A stretch of DNA of 64,000 nucleotides from Cytobacillus depressus. Its GTDB lineage: Bacteria > Bacillota > Bacilli > Bacillales > Cytobacillaceae. The translations under genes and the position numbers were made by a program. Below, piece by piece: positions 1 through 8,776 of this stretch. Where the stretch lies: contig NZ_WBOS01000009.1 in assembly GCF_008923245.1 (NCBI RefSeq), positions 1-64,000 of the forward strand, read 5' to 3'. Every line of letters starts with the position of its first letter. Positions within the stretch are counted from its first letter, which is position 1. The notes beneath the pieces were generated by a model. That model did no database searches, was not told where the DNA came from, and worked only from the letters and a program-made list of their open reading frames with translations.

Positions 1-1
1 A

Positions 2-82
2 TACTATAATACAAAACGGATGAAGGCGAAGTTAAAAATGAGCCCGGTACAATACCGAACTCATTTTGAGCAAGCTGCCTGA
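2..82 (+). pseudogene. C-terminal end of an IS3-family transposase (runs in from the left edge)
   Basis: The open frame enters from the window edge and ends at the TGA at 80-82. Its last residues read MKAKLKMSPVQYRTHFEQAA, the usual C-terminus of IS150-type IS3 OrfB transposases (a DDE integrase-fold enzyme that cuts and joins the element ends). Only about 26 codons are inside the window, so it cannot be told whether the full gene is intact. The element's right end follows immediately. Confidence 0.8.
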
Positions 83-118
83 TGAAATAACCGTGTCTAA
101 CTTTTTGGGGTCACTTCA
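83..118 (+). mobile_element. Right terminal region of the IS3-family element
   Basis: Just after the transposase stop the sequence GTGTCTAACTTTTTGGGGTC (93-112) resembles the terminal inverted repeats of IS3-family elements, whose other end normally begins GACCCC-AAAAAGTTAGACA. It therefore marks the probable boundary between the element and the defence island. The target duplication cannot be checked because the other end is outside the window. Confidence 0.6.
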
Positions 119-856
119 AAATCGCTCTTTTCGTAAGGGAAAATAAAAGGAGAACGGTCACACATCTCCGATTGTCTTCTTAGGACAGCTGATTATGTCA
201 GCCATTCTGGTAAACAAACAAATGAGCTTTATTTGGGAATTGGAAATGGAAATGCCATCGTATTTGGTGCTGAGGGCGAATAAGAATTTTTTATTACGGA
301 AACTGGGTTATATTTGTTAGTCTTCTCATTATGGAAATGCTATTTCTCATTAACTAAATTGAATTTCGAGGAAATTTGGAAGGCCCTAATGATTTTACGA
401 TAAAAGAAGTACAAGTTTCGGCATGTATATGGTTTAAAGTACAATCAGCAATAATTTGGAAAAATTGATGTAGTTAAAGAATAAGAGAAAGATACCGCCT
501 TTACTAGCTCGGTTCCAACTGTGTAAATATTCCATCTTGAAACTGTAATAATAAAAAATATAACAAAATCAAGTTCGAATATGCGGAAAAAATTTGATTA
601 ATATTAAGAAGGTTTGCACAAAGCTACGTAAGTGTATCAATTTTAATTGGATGTCTTTTTGGGGGGATATTACCAACAAAAATATTGAGAAACCTTTCTA
701 AGTAGCTACTATAAACTGTCTCAGAGCAATTTGGGAATCCAGACAATAACAAACAGAACTTTACGATGTAAAATAGTCTTAGTTATAGTATAATGAATAT
801 TAATGAGTATTTTTAGTCAATTAGTATATTAAGTTTTTGTGTGCAGGAGGACATGA
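119..856. other. Non-coding stretch with no supported gene
   Basis: No frame of convincing length or with a ribosome binding site was found on either strand in this AT-rich stretch. It looks like decayed sequence between the IS end and the first island gene. A possible -10 box TATAAT lies at 789-794, about 60 bases before the next gene, but a matching -35 at the right spacing was not obvious. Confidence 0.5.
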
Positions 857-1381
857 ATGAGTAAATCAACTTATCATTGTTGTATCAATGAAGATGTTTT
901 GGAAAAATTTAATCTCGCATTATTGTTAAATAAAGAAGATGCAGGTGATGTACTTGAAAAATATATGAGGCAGTATATATCATATAGCTTTTCAAAGGCA
1001 TCTGAAATATATAAAACATCAACAGTATTACAAAATACTAGAGTAAATGGGGAAGCGAATTCAGACACTGGTAAGGCAATATTTAGAATCCCTAGGTGGG
1101 CAAAAAAGTCAAATCAGTATAATCATAAAATTGTAAGAGCTTATTTTCAAATTGAGAGTGAATTAGGTTACGTACCTTTGAATGCCTTAGAAAAAAGGTG
1201 TAGTGATGAAATAAATCATAGTGACACTTATGTTAGAGATTTCCGTGGTAACTTTAATCAAATGAAAATCGACTCACCAAAATCTCATGGAAAAGTATTT
1301 GAGATAGAAAATGAAAATGTTATAGTTTGGGGATATATTAAAGAAATATTGATGGAATACAAAGAGGATTTTTGTAAATAA
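857..1381 (+). CDS. Hypothetical protein, possible ribbon-helix-helix regulator
   Basis: This 174-residue protein is not recognised as a member of a named family. The start is the ATG at 857, with AGGAGG at 845-850; an ATG four bases earlier runs into a stop after three codons. Residues 10-45 read like a short strand followed by two helices with a conserved-looking LNKEDAGDVLEKYMRQYI stretch, which resembles CopG/Arc ribbon-helix-helix proteins, but this is inference. The rest is charged and soluble, with no signal peptide or membrane segment. It lies 358 bases upstream of the methyltransferase in the same direction, where many restriction-modification loci keep a control gene, so a regulatory role is plausible. 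It could equally be an unrelated island gene. Confidence 0.6.
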   Translation: MSKSTYHCCINEDVLEKFNLALLLNKEDAGDVLEKYMRQYISYSFSKASEIYKTSTVLQNTRVNGEANSDTGKAIFRIPRWAKKSNQYNHKIVRAYFQIESELGYVPLNALEKRCSDEINHSDTYVRDFRGNFNQMKIDSPKSHGKVFEIENENVIVWGYIKEILMEYKEDFCK

Positions 1382-1739
1382 AATAAAGTGGCTGATTGTT
1401 GTATTTTTTCTTTAGTAATTGATAGTGACATTAATCATGAATTCATTTCTTAAATTCTTATGAAGGTCTAAAAGGTTGCTTTTGCTATATACCTTATATT
1501 TCAAGATTTTTTGTTTTTAAGTCGATTAAGATCCTACAGGAGTTAGCTTTGAAAAACAGAGTCAATTTCCGAAATGAGCTTTAGGTAATAATTAGGCAGC
1601 GTTCCTTTTGGTGATATTTAGAAAATAACATGAATAAAACTTTGTGAAAAAACCTAGAAAATACATTCGCTAATTATTGTAATCTAATGCCAGATGTTAT
1701 ATGCTGCATGTAGAAGGTTTTTTTTAGGAGAGAGAAAAA
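1382..1739. other. Gap upstream of the methyltransferase; no gene seen
   Basis: No supported reading frame was found. The gap is long enough to hold the promoter of the methyltransferase gene. The ribosome binding site AGGAGAGA at 1726-1733 precedes the TTG start at 1740. Confidence 0.4.
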
Positions 1740-3503
1740 TTGAATTCAAGTGAAAAGAAGTATAAATTAATAGATTTATTTGCCGGTGCGGGGGGCTTGA
1801 GTAACGGATTTCAACAAACAGGAAAATTTGAAATAGTTGGAGCTGTTGAAATTAATAAAGAAGCTATTGAAACATATATATATAATCACCGAAGTGATAA
1901 AAGCCTAATCATTAAACCTTCCGATTCAGAGGATAGTGATATTAGTAAAATAGATTTTAAGCAATTTATGATAGAAAAAGGAATAGACCCTTCCGAAACA
2001 GTAGTAATTGGTGGACCACCATGCCAAGGTTTTTCAAATGCAAATAGACAAAAGAATTATTTGATATCAGGTAATAATCAGCTCGTAAAAGAGTATGCAC
2101 GTGCTATAGATGAAGTTAGACCTGTAGCTTTTTTAATGGAAAATGTCAAAACAATGAATTCTGCTACACATAAGTTTTTTGTTACAAAACATGTAGATGA
2201 TTCGATTTATGCTTATAGTTCCGAACAGCATTTACAGAAGATCAATGGTGACGAAGATCCGTTTTGGAAAGAAGACGAGTTAATCTTACTTGAAACAGAC
2301 AAAGTAGGATATAAAGATTTAATTAATCGAATTGTTGAGAAGAGACAAGTTACGCCGTTTATTACGAACGAATTTGAACTTTCAAGAATTAGAAGTGTAG
2401 TTCGTAAGTTAAAGAAAACAAAACCTTACAATCCAACTTTAGATAATGGGAAAAAAGAATTGTTTGAGATAAAACAAATTATTTCTTCCCTTTTAGATTA
2501 TGACTTTGGTGAATTGAATACTGAAGAAAAAATGAAAGATATAAGAAAAACAGCTATTGATACATTTAATGAGATAGCTAATGGAAGTAACACTGACAAT
2601 GGAAAAATGTTAAACAATCTCCAAGGATTTATTGAAATTAATCAATTGTTAAGGTACCTAAAGGAAATTGAAGATGAAAATATTGTGAAATTAGGAATTC
2701 CTGAAGTGGTTGGCGATAGAAGATTAAAAGTTGTAGTTAAAGTCAAGTCATATAACATTGTTGTTTATCTAAAAAAATTCTTTGCTCATTTAGATTATAA
2801 GATAACACTAGATACAGCTAACTCTAATCATTATTTTGTTCCTCAGAGACGACAAAGATTTATTATACTAGGTGTAAAATCTAACAAAATAGAATGTGCC
2901 GAAATTGAATTTCCGGAAAGATATACTGACAAGGATTTTACTGTAGAAGATGCAATCGGTGATTTAGAATATATTGATGCTACTAAGAATGTTGAGGACA
3001 ATGGTTTAGTTTACAACGTTGAATTTAAAAAAACAAAAATGCAAAATTATTATCGTTCAGGCATTAGGGAAAACGTGATTTATAATCATATTAATACAGA
3101 TAGTGAACAATTAAGTAAACAAAGGTTTGAAGAAATAAAGAAAAAAGGAGGTAAAAACTTCCATAGTTTATCGACTGAACTCCAAGAAGTTTCGTACTCA
3201 GATGCATCTAGGACTCAAAACACGATTTATTTGCGATTGGATTATGATTCGCCATCTCCAACGGTGATTAATGTTAGAAAGTCTATGTGGCAACATCCTA
3301 CAAAAGCGGTTGCCCTAAGTATAAGAGAAGCTGCAAGATTACAATCTTTTAAGGATAATTATGTTTTTAAAGGATCAAAGGATAAGCAATATCAACAAAT
3401 TGGTAATGCAGTACCGCCATTAATGGCCAGAGCAATGGCTGAACAAATCTTGTATTATTTAGGGGAAGCCCCTAAGAAATACTTAAAGGATGAATTTAAT
3501 TAG
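1740..3503 (+). CDS. DNA (cytosine-5-)-methyltransferase of the island R-M-like module
   Basis: The protein (587 aa) transfers a methyl group from S-adenosylmethionine to carbon 5 of cytosine in a specific DNA site, presumably marking host DNA as self. Motif I is DLFAGAGGLSNGF (residues 12-24), motif IV holds the catalytic cysteine in GGPPCQGFSN (Cys95), motif VI is ENVK (134-137), motif VIII is QRRQRF (369-374) and motif X is QIGNAVPP near the C-terminus. About 230 residues separate motifs VI and VIII, far more than the roughly 40 in M.HhaI, so there is a large insertion rich in charged helices. The start is TTG at 1740 with AGGAGAGA 6 bases upstream. A terminator follows, so it is transcribed apart from the four effector genes downstream. 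The recognition sequence cannot be read from the protein. Confidence 0.95.
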   Translation: MNSSEKKYKLIDLFAGAGGLSNGFQQTGKFEIVGAVEINKEAIETYIYNHRSDKSLIIKPSDSEDSDISKIDFKQFMIEKGIDPSETVVIGGPPCQGFSNANRQKNYLISGNNQLVKEYARAIDEVRPVAFLMENVKTMNSATHKFFVTKHVDDSIYAYSSEQHLQKINGDEDPFWKEDELILLETDKVGYKDLINRIVEKRQVTPFITNEFELSRIRSVVRKLKKTKPYNPTLDNGKKELFEIKQIISSLLDYDFGELNTEEKMKDIRKTAIDTFNEIANGSNTDNGKMLNNLQGFIEINQLLRYLKEIEDENIVKLGIPEVVGDRRLKVVVKVKSYNIVVYLKKFFAHLDYKITLDTANSNHYFVPQRRQRFIILGVKSNKIECAEIEFPERYTDKDFTVEDAIGDLEYIDATKNVEDNGLVYNVEFKKTKMQNYYRSGIRENVIYNHINTDSEQLSKQRFEEIKKKGGKNFHSLSTELQEVSYSDASRTQNTIYLRLDYDSPSPTVINVRKSMWQHPTKAVALSIREAARLQSFKDNYVFKGSKDKQYQQIGNAVPPLMARAMAEQILYYLGEAPKKYLKDEFN

Positions 3504-3507
3504 TATA

Positions 3508-3551
3508 AAAGCAGCAATCCATTTGGAGTGGTTTGCTGTTTTTTTTTTTTG
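3508..3551 (+). terminator. Intrinsic terminator after the methyltransferase gene
   Basis: The arms CAGCAATCCA (3512-3521) and TGGTTTGCTG (3529-3538) pair with one mismatch and are followed by a run of about 12 T. It separates the methyltransferase from the effector operon. Confidence 0.85.
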
Positions 3552-3593
3552 AGTTTGTTAGAATAATATAAAAGAAAAAAATAGGTGGAATTT

Positions 3594-5078
3594 ATGGCTA
3601 CTATTCGTACACAACCTTCAGCAGCTCCTGTTATACAGGCTCTTAGAAGTATTGGTTATAATGCACAAACAGCAATTTCGGATATTGTTGATAATAGTAT
3701 AGATGCAAATTCTGATTATATTCAAATTGAATTTGATTATGATATTGATAGCGGTTTTATCAGAATAGAAGATAATGGTATAGGAATGACTGACTCAGAA
3801 TTACAACAAGCAATGACTATTGGCTCAAAGGATCCTAGGAAAAAAAGAGCTAAGGAAGAGCTGGGACGATTTGGAATGGGTTTAAAAACGGCATCGTTTT
3901 CCATGGGGAAACGTTTATGTGTCATTACAAAGAAGAATGGGATAATTTCTGAACGTTGCTGGGATTTAGATTATGTTAGTGATAAAAATGAATGGCTTCT
4001 GTATGAAACAATTCCAAGTGAAATAAAAGATAAAATTGGTCAAGTAGGGGAAAATAGCGGAACCATTGTTTTTGTCGATAGACTAGACCGTTTTTGTGGA
4101 TATGGTACTAAGAAAGTTTTGAAACAAGATAGCTATTATTCTAAAGTTAAGCGTATACATAAATATTTAGAAATGGTCTTTCATGTGATGTTAGAGAAAG
4201 GCTTAATAATTACAATTAACGGGAATACTTTATACCCTTGGAATCCCTTTTTAGAAGGGAATCAAAGAAGAATTGAAGGGGAAGAGCAAATAATAAGAGT
4301 GAATCAAAAGCTTGTTAATATTACCCCATATGTATTACCTCATCCAACTACCTTTAACCAAGTGGAATATCGGTATGCAGGTGGTATAAAAGGATGGCGT
4401 GATCAACAAGGGTTCTATATTTATAGAGAAAATCGAATGGTTAGTTATGGTGATTGGTTTGGTATGTTTCCAAAGGATGTTCCTTCGGAATTAGTCAGAA
4501 TTAAAATAGAGTTTTCAAATGAAGCAGATGATGACTGGAAAATTGACGTTAAAAAATCTTCGATTTCAGTTCCCGATGAAGCTAAAGAAGATTTACAGGC
4601 AATAGCAAAATATTATAGACAATTATCACAAGAGATGATGCTATACCGTACAAAAGCTACTCGAACAGGAGAAAAAATTAAAGGTACTTTAAATACTTGG
4701 GAACTTTCAACGGATGATATAAATAGTTCTTATATATTAAATAGAACACATCCTGTATTAACCGAGATACTTAAAGCAGTGGATATTGATTTAAGAAGGA
4801 AAATTAATGTATATCTTAAATTAGTTGAATTAGGCTCACCATGCAACTTATTAAAAACTGCTAATATGGTAAAAAAGGAGGAGCAGCAAATAGATGAAAA
4901 ATCTATGAAATTGATAGTTGATTATGCTGAAATTTTATTTAGTACAGGTATTGAATTAGACGTTGAGAAGGTTGCGGAAACAATCTCTATGATGGCTGGG
5001 TTTGAAGGCATAGAGATTCATACAATAAGAACAATTATTGACAAGGAAGTGAATTCAAATGCATCAAATAATACGTGA
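3594..5078 (+). CDS. GHKL (Hsp90/MutL/MORC-like) ATPase of the defence module
   Basis: This 494-residue protein has the Bergerat ATP-binding fold. The N box is AISDIVDNSIDAN (Asn34), the G1 box is DNGIGM (60-65) and the G2 box is GRFGMGLKTAS (91-101). The overall arrangement is that of bacterial MORC-like ATPases, which are thought to clamp or remodel DNA through ATP-driven dimerisation. The C-terminal part (from about residue 340) has no motif I recognise. The chosen start is ATG 3594, with AGGTGG at 3583-3588; a GTG nine bases earlier lies inside that site. It is the first gene of a tight operon, and its end overlaps the Z1 gene by 20 bases. Such ATPases next to Z1 and AIPR genes have been predicted from gene neighbourhoods to act in restriction; the biochemical role here is inference. 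Confidence 0.88.
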   Translation: MATIRTQPSAAPVIQALRSIGYNAQTAISDIVDNSIDANSDYIQIEFDYDIDSGFIRIEDNGIGMTDSELQQAMTIGSKDPRKKRAKEELGRFGMGLKTASFSMGKRLCVITKKNGIISERCWDLDYVSDKNEWLLYETIPSEIKDKIGQVGENSGTIVFVDRLDRFCGYGTKKVLKQDSYYSKVKRIHKYLEMVFHVMLEKGLIITINGNTLYPWNPFLEGNQRRIEGEEQIIRVNQKLVNITPYVLPHPTTFNQVEYRYAGGIKGWRDQQGFYIYRENRMVSYGDWFGMFPKDVPSELVRIKIEFSNEADDDWKIDVKKSSISVPDEAKEDLQAIAKYYRQLSQEMMLYRTKATRTGEKIKGTLNTWELSTDDINSSYILNRTHPVLTEILKAVDIDLRRKINVYLKLVELGSPCNLLKTANMVKKEEQQIDEKSMKLIVDYAEILFSTGIELDVEKVAETISMMAGFEGIEIHTIRTIIDKEVNSNASNNT

Positions 5079-7758
5079 GGAATTTCTTTATACAATAGAG
5101 AATTTGTATACGGCTTTTAAAAATTCTGGTTTTGAAAAACCTTTAGATGTAGCAATGGAAAAAGCTCAAGAAAAAATTATTAAGACCTATGGTAATTTAG
5201 AATCAAAGGTTTGGGAGGGGCTAGCGTTAGAGGCCTATTCGAAATATGGCGCTATAAATGTCCGTAAAGCAAGTTCAATAAGAAGTAATGATAATATTCC
5301 TTGGTTTGAAAATACACATCCATCTTACTCCTATTTTTGGCCACGATATGAAAAGTATTTAATAGAAATTAAGAAGTGGCCACGTGATACAGTGGAAACT
5401 ATTGATGATACAACAAACGAAATTCTAAAAAGCATTGGAAATCCTAAAAATAAACAGACATTTGATAAGAGGGGATTAGTTTTAGGTCATGTTCAATCCG
5501 GAAAAACAGCGAATTTTACAGGTCTAATCAACAAAGCGATTGATGTTGGATATAAATTAGTCATTGTTTTAGCGGGTATGCACAATGACTTACGTTCTCA
5601 AACGCAACTTCGTTTAGAAAGAGAAGTGGTTGGAACTATTGATACCATTACTGGTGAAAAACAAGGCGTAGCACTTGTTAAAACAGGTGGTTCGCAAATT
5701 GAGACATGGACGACGGTGCAAGAGGATATTTCGACTAATAATGCAATTGGTATAAAAAATTTAGATAAGCCAATTTTATTAGTAGTTAAAAAACAAAAGG
5801 ATGTACTCCCTAAACTAATAGAATTAATAAGTAATAGTATTAAACATTCAGGGATGAGTCCGCCGGTATTAATAATAGATGATGAAGCGGATCAAGCTAG
5901 TGTTGATTCCTCTGGAAAAACAAATGACGATCCTAGTAAAATTAATCGACTAATTAGAGAATTGCTAAGTTTGTTTAAACAAAAATCCTATGTAGGATAT
6001 ACAGCTACACCATTTGCTAATTTGCTAATTAAAGCAAATGCAAACCATGTTGATGTAGGAAAAGATCTATATCCAAAAGATTTTGTAATTGCTTTGCCTA
6101 AACCAGAAGGTTATTGTGGACCTGATGAATTCTTCAATACTACTGGTTATAAAGAAGACAATAAACCGATGTTTATTAGAAACTTAAGTCCAGAAGACAT
6201 TTCTATATTAGATACATTGAGAACAAAAGACGATGCTGGGTTATTTACAGTGGTTCCTAAATCAATGCAGGAGGCTATCTTTGCCTTTTTACTTTCAACA
6301 GCAATTAGAAATTTAAGAGGTCAGACAGGCGAGCATAATTCAATGTTGATACATACTTCAAGACTTACAGATGTTCAAAACTCTATGTGCGGTGTTATTA
6401 AAGAGTTCTACAGGAAATTATCAAATGATTTAATATACAATTCGAAAAGTGAATATATAACAAAGTTACAAGAGCTATATGAGAATGATTTTGTAGAGGT
6501 ACAAAGTAGTTTTGAATCATCAAGCCAATTCAGCGTGCTTGCTTGGGAAAAAATCTATAAACAAATTAAGTTTGTAGCAGGCAAGATTGAAGTAATGGAG
6601 ATTAACGGGGAGAGTGAAGATGCTCTTGAGTATGAAAAATACAAAGAAAATGGACTATATGTAATTGCAATTGGGGGAAATAAACTATCTCGAGGTTTAA
6701 CATTAGAAGGCTTAACGATTTCTTATTACTATCGAAGTAGCTCTATGTATGACACACTAATGCAAATGGGGAGATGGTTTGGCTTCCGTAAAGGATATAT
6801 GGACTTATGTCGTATATATACTTGCGAGGAAATCGCTGAAAACTTCGAGTATCTTGCTGTTGTTATGAGCGAGCTAAGAGAAGAGTTTGAAAAACTTGTG
6901 AGAGATGGTGCGACGCCGGAAGAATATGCTGTTAAAATGTTAACACATAACACAATGACAGTAACAAGTCCAGCAAAAATGGGGACGGCTGAATCGCCTA
7001 TATCTTATACTGGAACAATGCAGCAAACACGTAGCTTTGCAAAAAATAAGGAATTTTATATGAAGAATATGGAGGCTACAATTGAGCTTATTAATAGTGT
7101 AGAACAGGAATTTAAAACGACAATTAAAGGGACTAAGTATCATATTGCTAAAGATGTTCCTAGTCACCTTATTATCGATTACTTGAAAAAATATCAAACT
7201 ATTTCTTCAGCACGAATAGTTAATAGCAAAAAAATTGCAGACTATATTAGCAAAATGAATAGAGAAAACCTGTTTGAAAAATTTAATATTGCTGTTGTAG
7301 ATATAACGAATGCTACATTAACCAGCAAGAAAGCAATTGATAATGAGATTACTCAGTGGAGAGTAAATCTAGGGAAATTATCGATTGAAAGTGCAGTTAT
7401 TCGTAGTATTGATCAAGATAAAAGTAAGGGGATTAGTGTTGTAGACTTAGGTGCTATTGTTGCAGCTAATCAGGAGTTTATTGATATCGAAAATCGATCC
7501 ACAGATAAAAGAGAAAATATAGACCTAAGGGCGAATGAAAATCCCCTGTTACTAGTCTATCCATTACATCCGCAAGTAAAATCATTTAAGAAATTAAATA
7601 TTGATTTTAATGAAAATCTAGTACCAATTGGGTTAGCATTCTCATTTCCAGATATTATAGAAGTACCTGTTGCAGACGGTAATCTAAGAGAAAGACTAAA
7701 GAGAGAAGGAGTTTATATCTACAACAATACAGTTGGAAAAGGTGGTTCTAATGATTAA
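5059..7758 (+). CDS. Z1-domain superfamily II-type ATPase/helicase-like protein
   Basis: The 899-residue protein carries Walker A GHVQSGKT (143-150), Walker B LIIDDEADQAS (DDEAD at 274-278) and the helicase-like motif GYTATPFANLL (313-323). The Z1-family hallmark GGNKLSRGLTLEG is at 539-551, followed by MGRWFGFR (570-577) with a putative arginine finger. Z1 proteins are predicted to translocate on or unwind DNA in restriction-like systems alongside MORC ATPases. The start ATG lies inside the previous gene, with AAGGA just upstream, and the last 8 bases overlap the next gene, which implies translational coupling. It is likely the motor of the module; whether it uses single- or double-stranded DNA cannot be read here. 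Confidence 0.9.
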   Translation: MHQIIREEFLYTIENLYTAFKNSGFEKPLDVAMEKAQEKIIKTYGNLESKVWEGLALEAYSKYGAINVRKASSIRSNDNIPWFENTHPSYSYFWPRYEKYLIEIKKWPRDTVETIDDTTNEILKSIGNPKNKQTFDKRGLVLGHVQSGKTANFTGLINKAIDVGYKLVIVLAGMHNDLRSQTQLRLEREVVGTIDTITGEKQGVALVKTGGSQIETWTTVQEDISTNNAIGIKNLDKPILLVVKKQKDVLPKLIELISNSIKHSGMSPPVLIIDDEADQASVDSSGKTNDDPSKINRLIRELLSLFKQKSYVGYTATPFANLLIKANANHVDVGKDLYPKDFVIALPKPEGYCGPDEFFNTTGYKEDNKPMFIRNLSPEDISILDTLRTKDDAGLFTVVPKSMQEAIFAFLLSTAIRNLRGQTGEHNSMLIHTSRLTDVQNSMCGVIKEFYRKLSNDLIYNSKSEYITKLQELYENDFVEVQSSFESSSQFSVLAWEKIYKQIKFVAGKIEVMEINGESEDALEYEKYKENGLYVIAIGGNKLSRGLTLEGLTISYYYRSSSMYDTLMQMGRWFGFRKGYMDLCRIYTCEEIAENFEYLAVVMSELREEFEKLVRDGATPEEYAVKMLTHNTMTVTSPAKMGTAESPISYTGTMQQTRSFAKNKEFYMKNMEATIELINSVEQEFKTTIKGTKYHIAKDVPSHLIIDYLKKYQTISSARIVNSKKIADYISKMNRENLFEKFNIAVVDITNATLTSKKAIDNEITQWRVNLGKLSIESAVIRSIDQDKSKGISVVDLGAIVAANQEFIDIENRSTDKRENIDLRANENPLLLVYPLHPQVKSFKKLNIDFNENLVPIGLAFSFPDIIEVPVADGNLRERLKREGVYIYNNTVGKGGSND

Positions 7759-8764
7759 TATTTCGGAAAGGTTCAAGTTAATGATGGAGCAATCAAAAAA
7801 TAAGGAGTCTGATGATATTTACAGATTAGAGCCAATTTATTTTCAAAAACCATTTATATTAATTGGGATTGACTTATTAAATTTTCAGCGACGCTTATAT
7901 ATAGATATTACAAGTGAAGATTGGGATGAAGATCAATTAAAGTCTTTTCCAAAGTGGCGTGGTATTGAAATAGGACAAGAATTCTTTTCGCAAATTGGTC
8001 CACTAAAAGAAAAAAATTTTTTAGTGATTTCTCAAAATGTAGAAGATAGTGAAGAGATTTTTGAGCGGGTACTGCAATATTTAGTAGATCATATTTTATT
8101 TGAAGAAGAGATGCCGCTTTATACGGTAGTATACGAAGTTCTAGATAGGTGGCATAACTTTTTTAAGAGAAAATGGGATACCAAACTAAAATTAGAGGAA
8201 GAGATGGGGCTATTTGGGGAGCTTTATTATATTAATAAGTGGCTTGAATTTTTTCCGCAAGACCCACCGTTGATTATTAAAGATTGGAAAGGACCGTTAA
8301 AAAACAGAATCGATTTTGTTATTAAGAACTGCGGAGTCGAGATTAAAACTGTTGCACCTAAAATAAGAGATGAAATTAAAATTTCAAATGAAAAACAATT
8401 AGAGCTTAATCCGGTTATAGATACATTGTTCCTTTATGTATTAAAGATTGAAGTAAATAATTCAACAGGAAAATCTCTGCGAAATATGATTGAAGTAATT
8501 GAGGAACAACTTATTAATCGAGCTCCTTCTTTAGCAGTGAATTTTAAGGATTTGTTACTAGAAGTTGGAATAATGAGCGAGGATTATGATAAAAACTTCT
8601 TTTTTGTGCATGAAGAATTAGCATACAAAGCAGTCGAAGAGTTTCCAAAACTGACTTCAAAAAATCTGCCGACAGGCATTACAAATGTTTCATATTCAAT
8701 TGATTTGTCACATTGTAAAACTTTTAAGGTTTCGTTAGAAGATATATTCAATTTGAATAAATAA
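7751..8764 (+). CDS. PD-(D/E)XK nuclease-like protein (DUF4420 type)
   Basis: The 337-residue protein is the probable DNA-cutting subunit. After an N-terminal beta-rich part, the segment GLFGELYYIN (Glu157) is followed by NRIDFV (Asp188) and VEIKT (Glu197, Lys199). This E...D...ExK series is the active-site signature of PD-(D/E)XK nucleases and of the family called DUF4420, repeatedly found between Z1 and AIPR genes. The start ATG 7751 overlaps the Z1 stop by 8 bases and has AAAGGTGG upstream; an upstream in-frame TTG at 7733 has no site of its own. All catalytic residues expected of the fold are present, so it should be active. The cut site is unknown. Confidence 0.85.
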   Translation: MINISERFKLMMEQSKNKESDDIYRLEPIYFQKPFILIGIDLLNFQRRLYIDITSEDWDEDQLKSFPKWRGIEIGQEFFSQIGPLKEKNFLVISQNVEDSEEIFERVLQYLVDHILFEEEMPLYTVVYEVLDRWHNFFKRKWDTKLKLEEEMGLFGELYYINKWLEFFPQDPPLIIKDWKGPLKNRIDFVIKNCGVEIKTVAPKIRDEIKISNEKQLELNPVIDTLFLYVLKIEVNNSTGKSLRNMIEVIEEQLINRAPSLAVNFKDLLLEVGIMSEDYDKNFFFVHEELAYKAVEEFPKLTSKNLPTGITNVSYSIDLSHCKTFKVSLEDIFNLNK

Positions 8765-8776
8765 GGATGATTCACA

